From: Arsenophonus sp052174455
Lineage (GTDB): Bacteria > Pseudomonadota > Gammaproteobacteria > Enterobacterales > Enterobacteriaceae
DNA: 28,580 nucleotides
Assembly: GCA_052174455.1 (NCBI GenBank)
Contig: JBQMRP010000016.1
Coordinates: forward strand, 1-28,580
Direction: 5' to 3'
Positions 27,646 through 28,580 of the stretch are shown piece after piece. The position numbers were made by a program, and so were the translations under genes. Below the pieces are notes generated by a model that ran no database searches, had not been told where the DNA came from, and saw nothing but the letters and a program-made list of their open reading frames with translations. Within the stretch, counting starts at the first letter, position 1. Each line of letters opens with the position of its first letter.

Positions 27646-28580
27646 CATAAGTAAGCTAACTTTTTCATTTTTAGGAAAATGATAGCTTTTGTGATCTCTT
27701 AAAGAGATCAATTTAATTTTTTAACCATACAAGAAGGTAAGGATTATTAATTGCCTTTGTGATTTTCTTCTTATCATTCTCCACATACCCTTAACTTTTT
27801 CGGTGATTTTATTTAGATTAATACATTACATCTAACCTGGCATAATCAATCATTATCTTTAAAAGATACTTGTTAAAAGCAGACGCTGCTAGTAGATGAT
27901 CTTTTTATTATTTCTATGTAATTTTGTCTAAGGTCAAAAACCACCTACCCGAAGAGAGATAGGTTTGGTAACAAAGTCAGAACAACATTCAGTTGTTAAC
28001 TAGATTCGATTATAATTAACATAGCAAAACATAGTGTGAAAACATAATCATTATCCTAATAATACTCTTTGTATAGGTAACATCTATCAGGAATTTATTT
28101 ATTTGATTGTGAATAATCGTATTTTTACTATGTTTTTTAATAGTGCATCCATTGCTCTTTTTCTGAGTTTTAATTTTAGAATAAAAATCAAAACTCAGTA
28201 ACTCCTGATTTTTTACCATGTAATTTTTCTAAACTCTCCTACTCAACCCAATTGGGAGAGTATCAATATGTTTCAAATAATTTTCCAAATGAACTCTGAA
28301 TTTTTACTGGGAAATCTATCTTTATTTTTTAAAAAGTTTATTTCTAATCTTTAGAATTATTTATTTAACTCTAAATTATATTTTTTGAATATCTGCTATG
28401 GTCTGCTCTATTTTTTCTATCTGATCTAGTAACATATTGGCAAATAGTTCTTTTCGATTCGTTCTTTTTCATAATCGTACCACTCACTTATTTTTTGCTA
28501 ACTCTTTTTATCGATATTAAGCAATATCCATAAACATATTTTTCTGCATAAAAATTTACTAACCAAATAAAATATAGGTT
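27646..28580. other. Right-hand end of window, no gene recognised
   Basis: Apart from the hairpin at 27692-27720 I see no supported gene. A minus-strand frame (28376-28460) ends NRKELFANMLLDQIEKIEQT and IADIQKI before its stop. It could be the coiled-coil C-terminus of a lost protein, but there is no start region to judge it by. A 67-codon open frame at 28016-28219 (minus) is lysine/isoleucine-rich and looks like chance. Confidence 0.45.
27692..27724 (+). terminator. Terminator-like palindrome
   Basis: TGATCTCTT (27692-27700) and AAGAGATCA (27702-27710) are perfect inverted 9-mers around a single A, followed by ATTTAATTTTTTAA. This gives a 7-bp stem with a 5-nt loop and a T-rich tail, about 50 nt beyond the IS91 remnant. 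It may be a terminator of the element or of a lost gene. Confidence 0.5.

Noticed and set aside
1..28580. CRISPR arrays, rRNA genes and intact tRNA genes
   Set aside because: I looked for regularly spaced repeats, conserved rRNA segments and tRNA cloverleaf signatures on both strands and found none that hold up.

Overview
This AT-rich window looks like chromosome from a gammaproteobacterial insect endosymbiont that is part-way through genome reduction. The two intact proteins are enterobacterial in type and fit the Morganellaceae best; an Arsenophonus-like symbiont is my inference from overall character, not something the sequence proves. Only two genes are intact: a small heat-shock chaperone (ibpA, 97-591, minus) and a D-Ala-D-Ala carboxypeptidase (dacC-like, 18421-19629, minus). 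Together they cover about 6% of the window. The rest is eroded pseudogenes and insertion-sequence corpses.

Layout. 1-670: ibpA with a clear sigma-32 promoter and a terminator. 670-2313: a probable lipoprotein remnant (yidQ-like, the usual divergent neighbour of ibpA) and an unrecognised membrane-protein pseudogene. 2314-3668: IS256-family copy A. 3669-8703: five kilobases of decayed DNA with a short tandem repeat and coding remnants I cannot name. 8704-10123: IS256 copy C, abutting an IS91 tail. 10640-12192: a relic plasmid replicon (perfect DnaA box, iteron-like repeats, 16-bp inverted repeat, decayed replication initiator of the RPA/PF10134 type, terminator). 12405-14280: IS91 copy on the minus strand. 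14302-14701: 3' end of another IS256. 14930-15780: amiD pseudogene. 15785-18140: two IS481 fragments separated by IS256 copy E. 18421-19629: dacC. 19745-21124: IS256 copy F. 21355-23300: IS481 remnants and a DUF1640-type pseudogene. 24547-27645: a second DUF1640 pseudogene, a second copy of the block that follows the replicon, and a second IS91 copy. 27641-28580: no gene recognised.

How it fits together. Selection appears to have kept proteostasis (IbpA under heat-shock control) and one peptidoglycan-trimming enzyme. A second peptidoglycan gene (amiD) has been lost through frameshifts, stops and an apparent loss of a zinc-ligand histidine. Three IS families expanded and then all died, since every copy I can read is frameshifted. 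A plasmid seems to have integrated and decayed, leaving its origin. I found no intact undescribed system. The most informative item is the fossil replicon together with the repeated block next to it. All family assignments come from reading translations by eye; none was checked by a database search.
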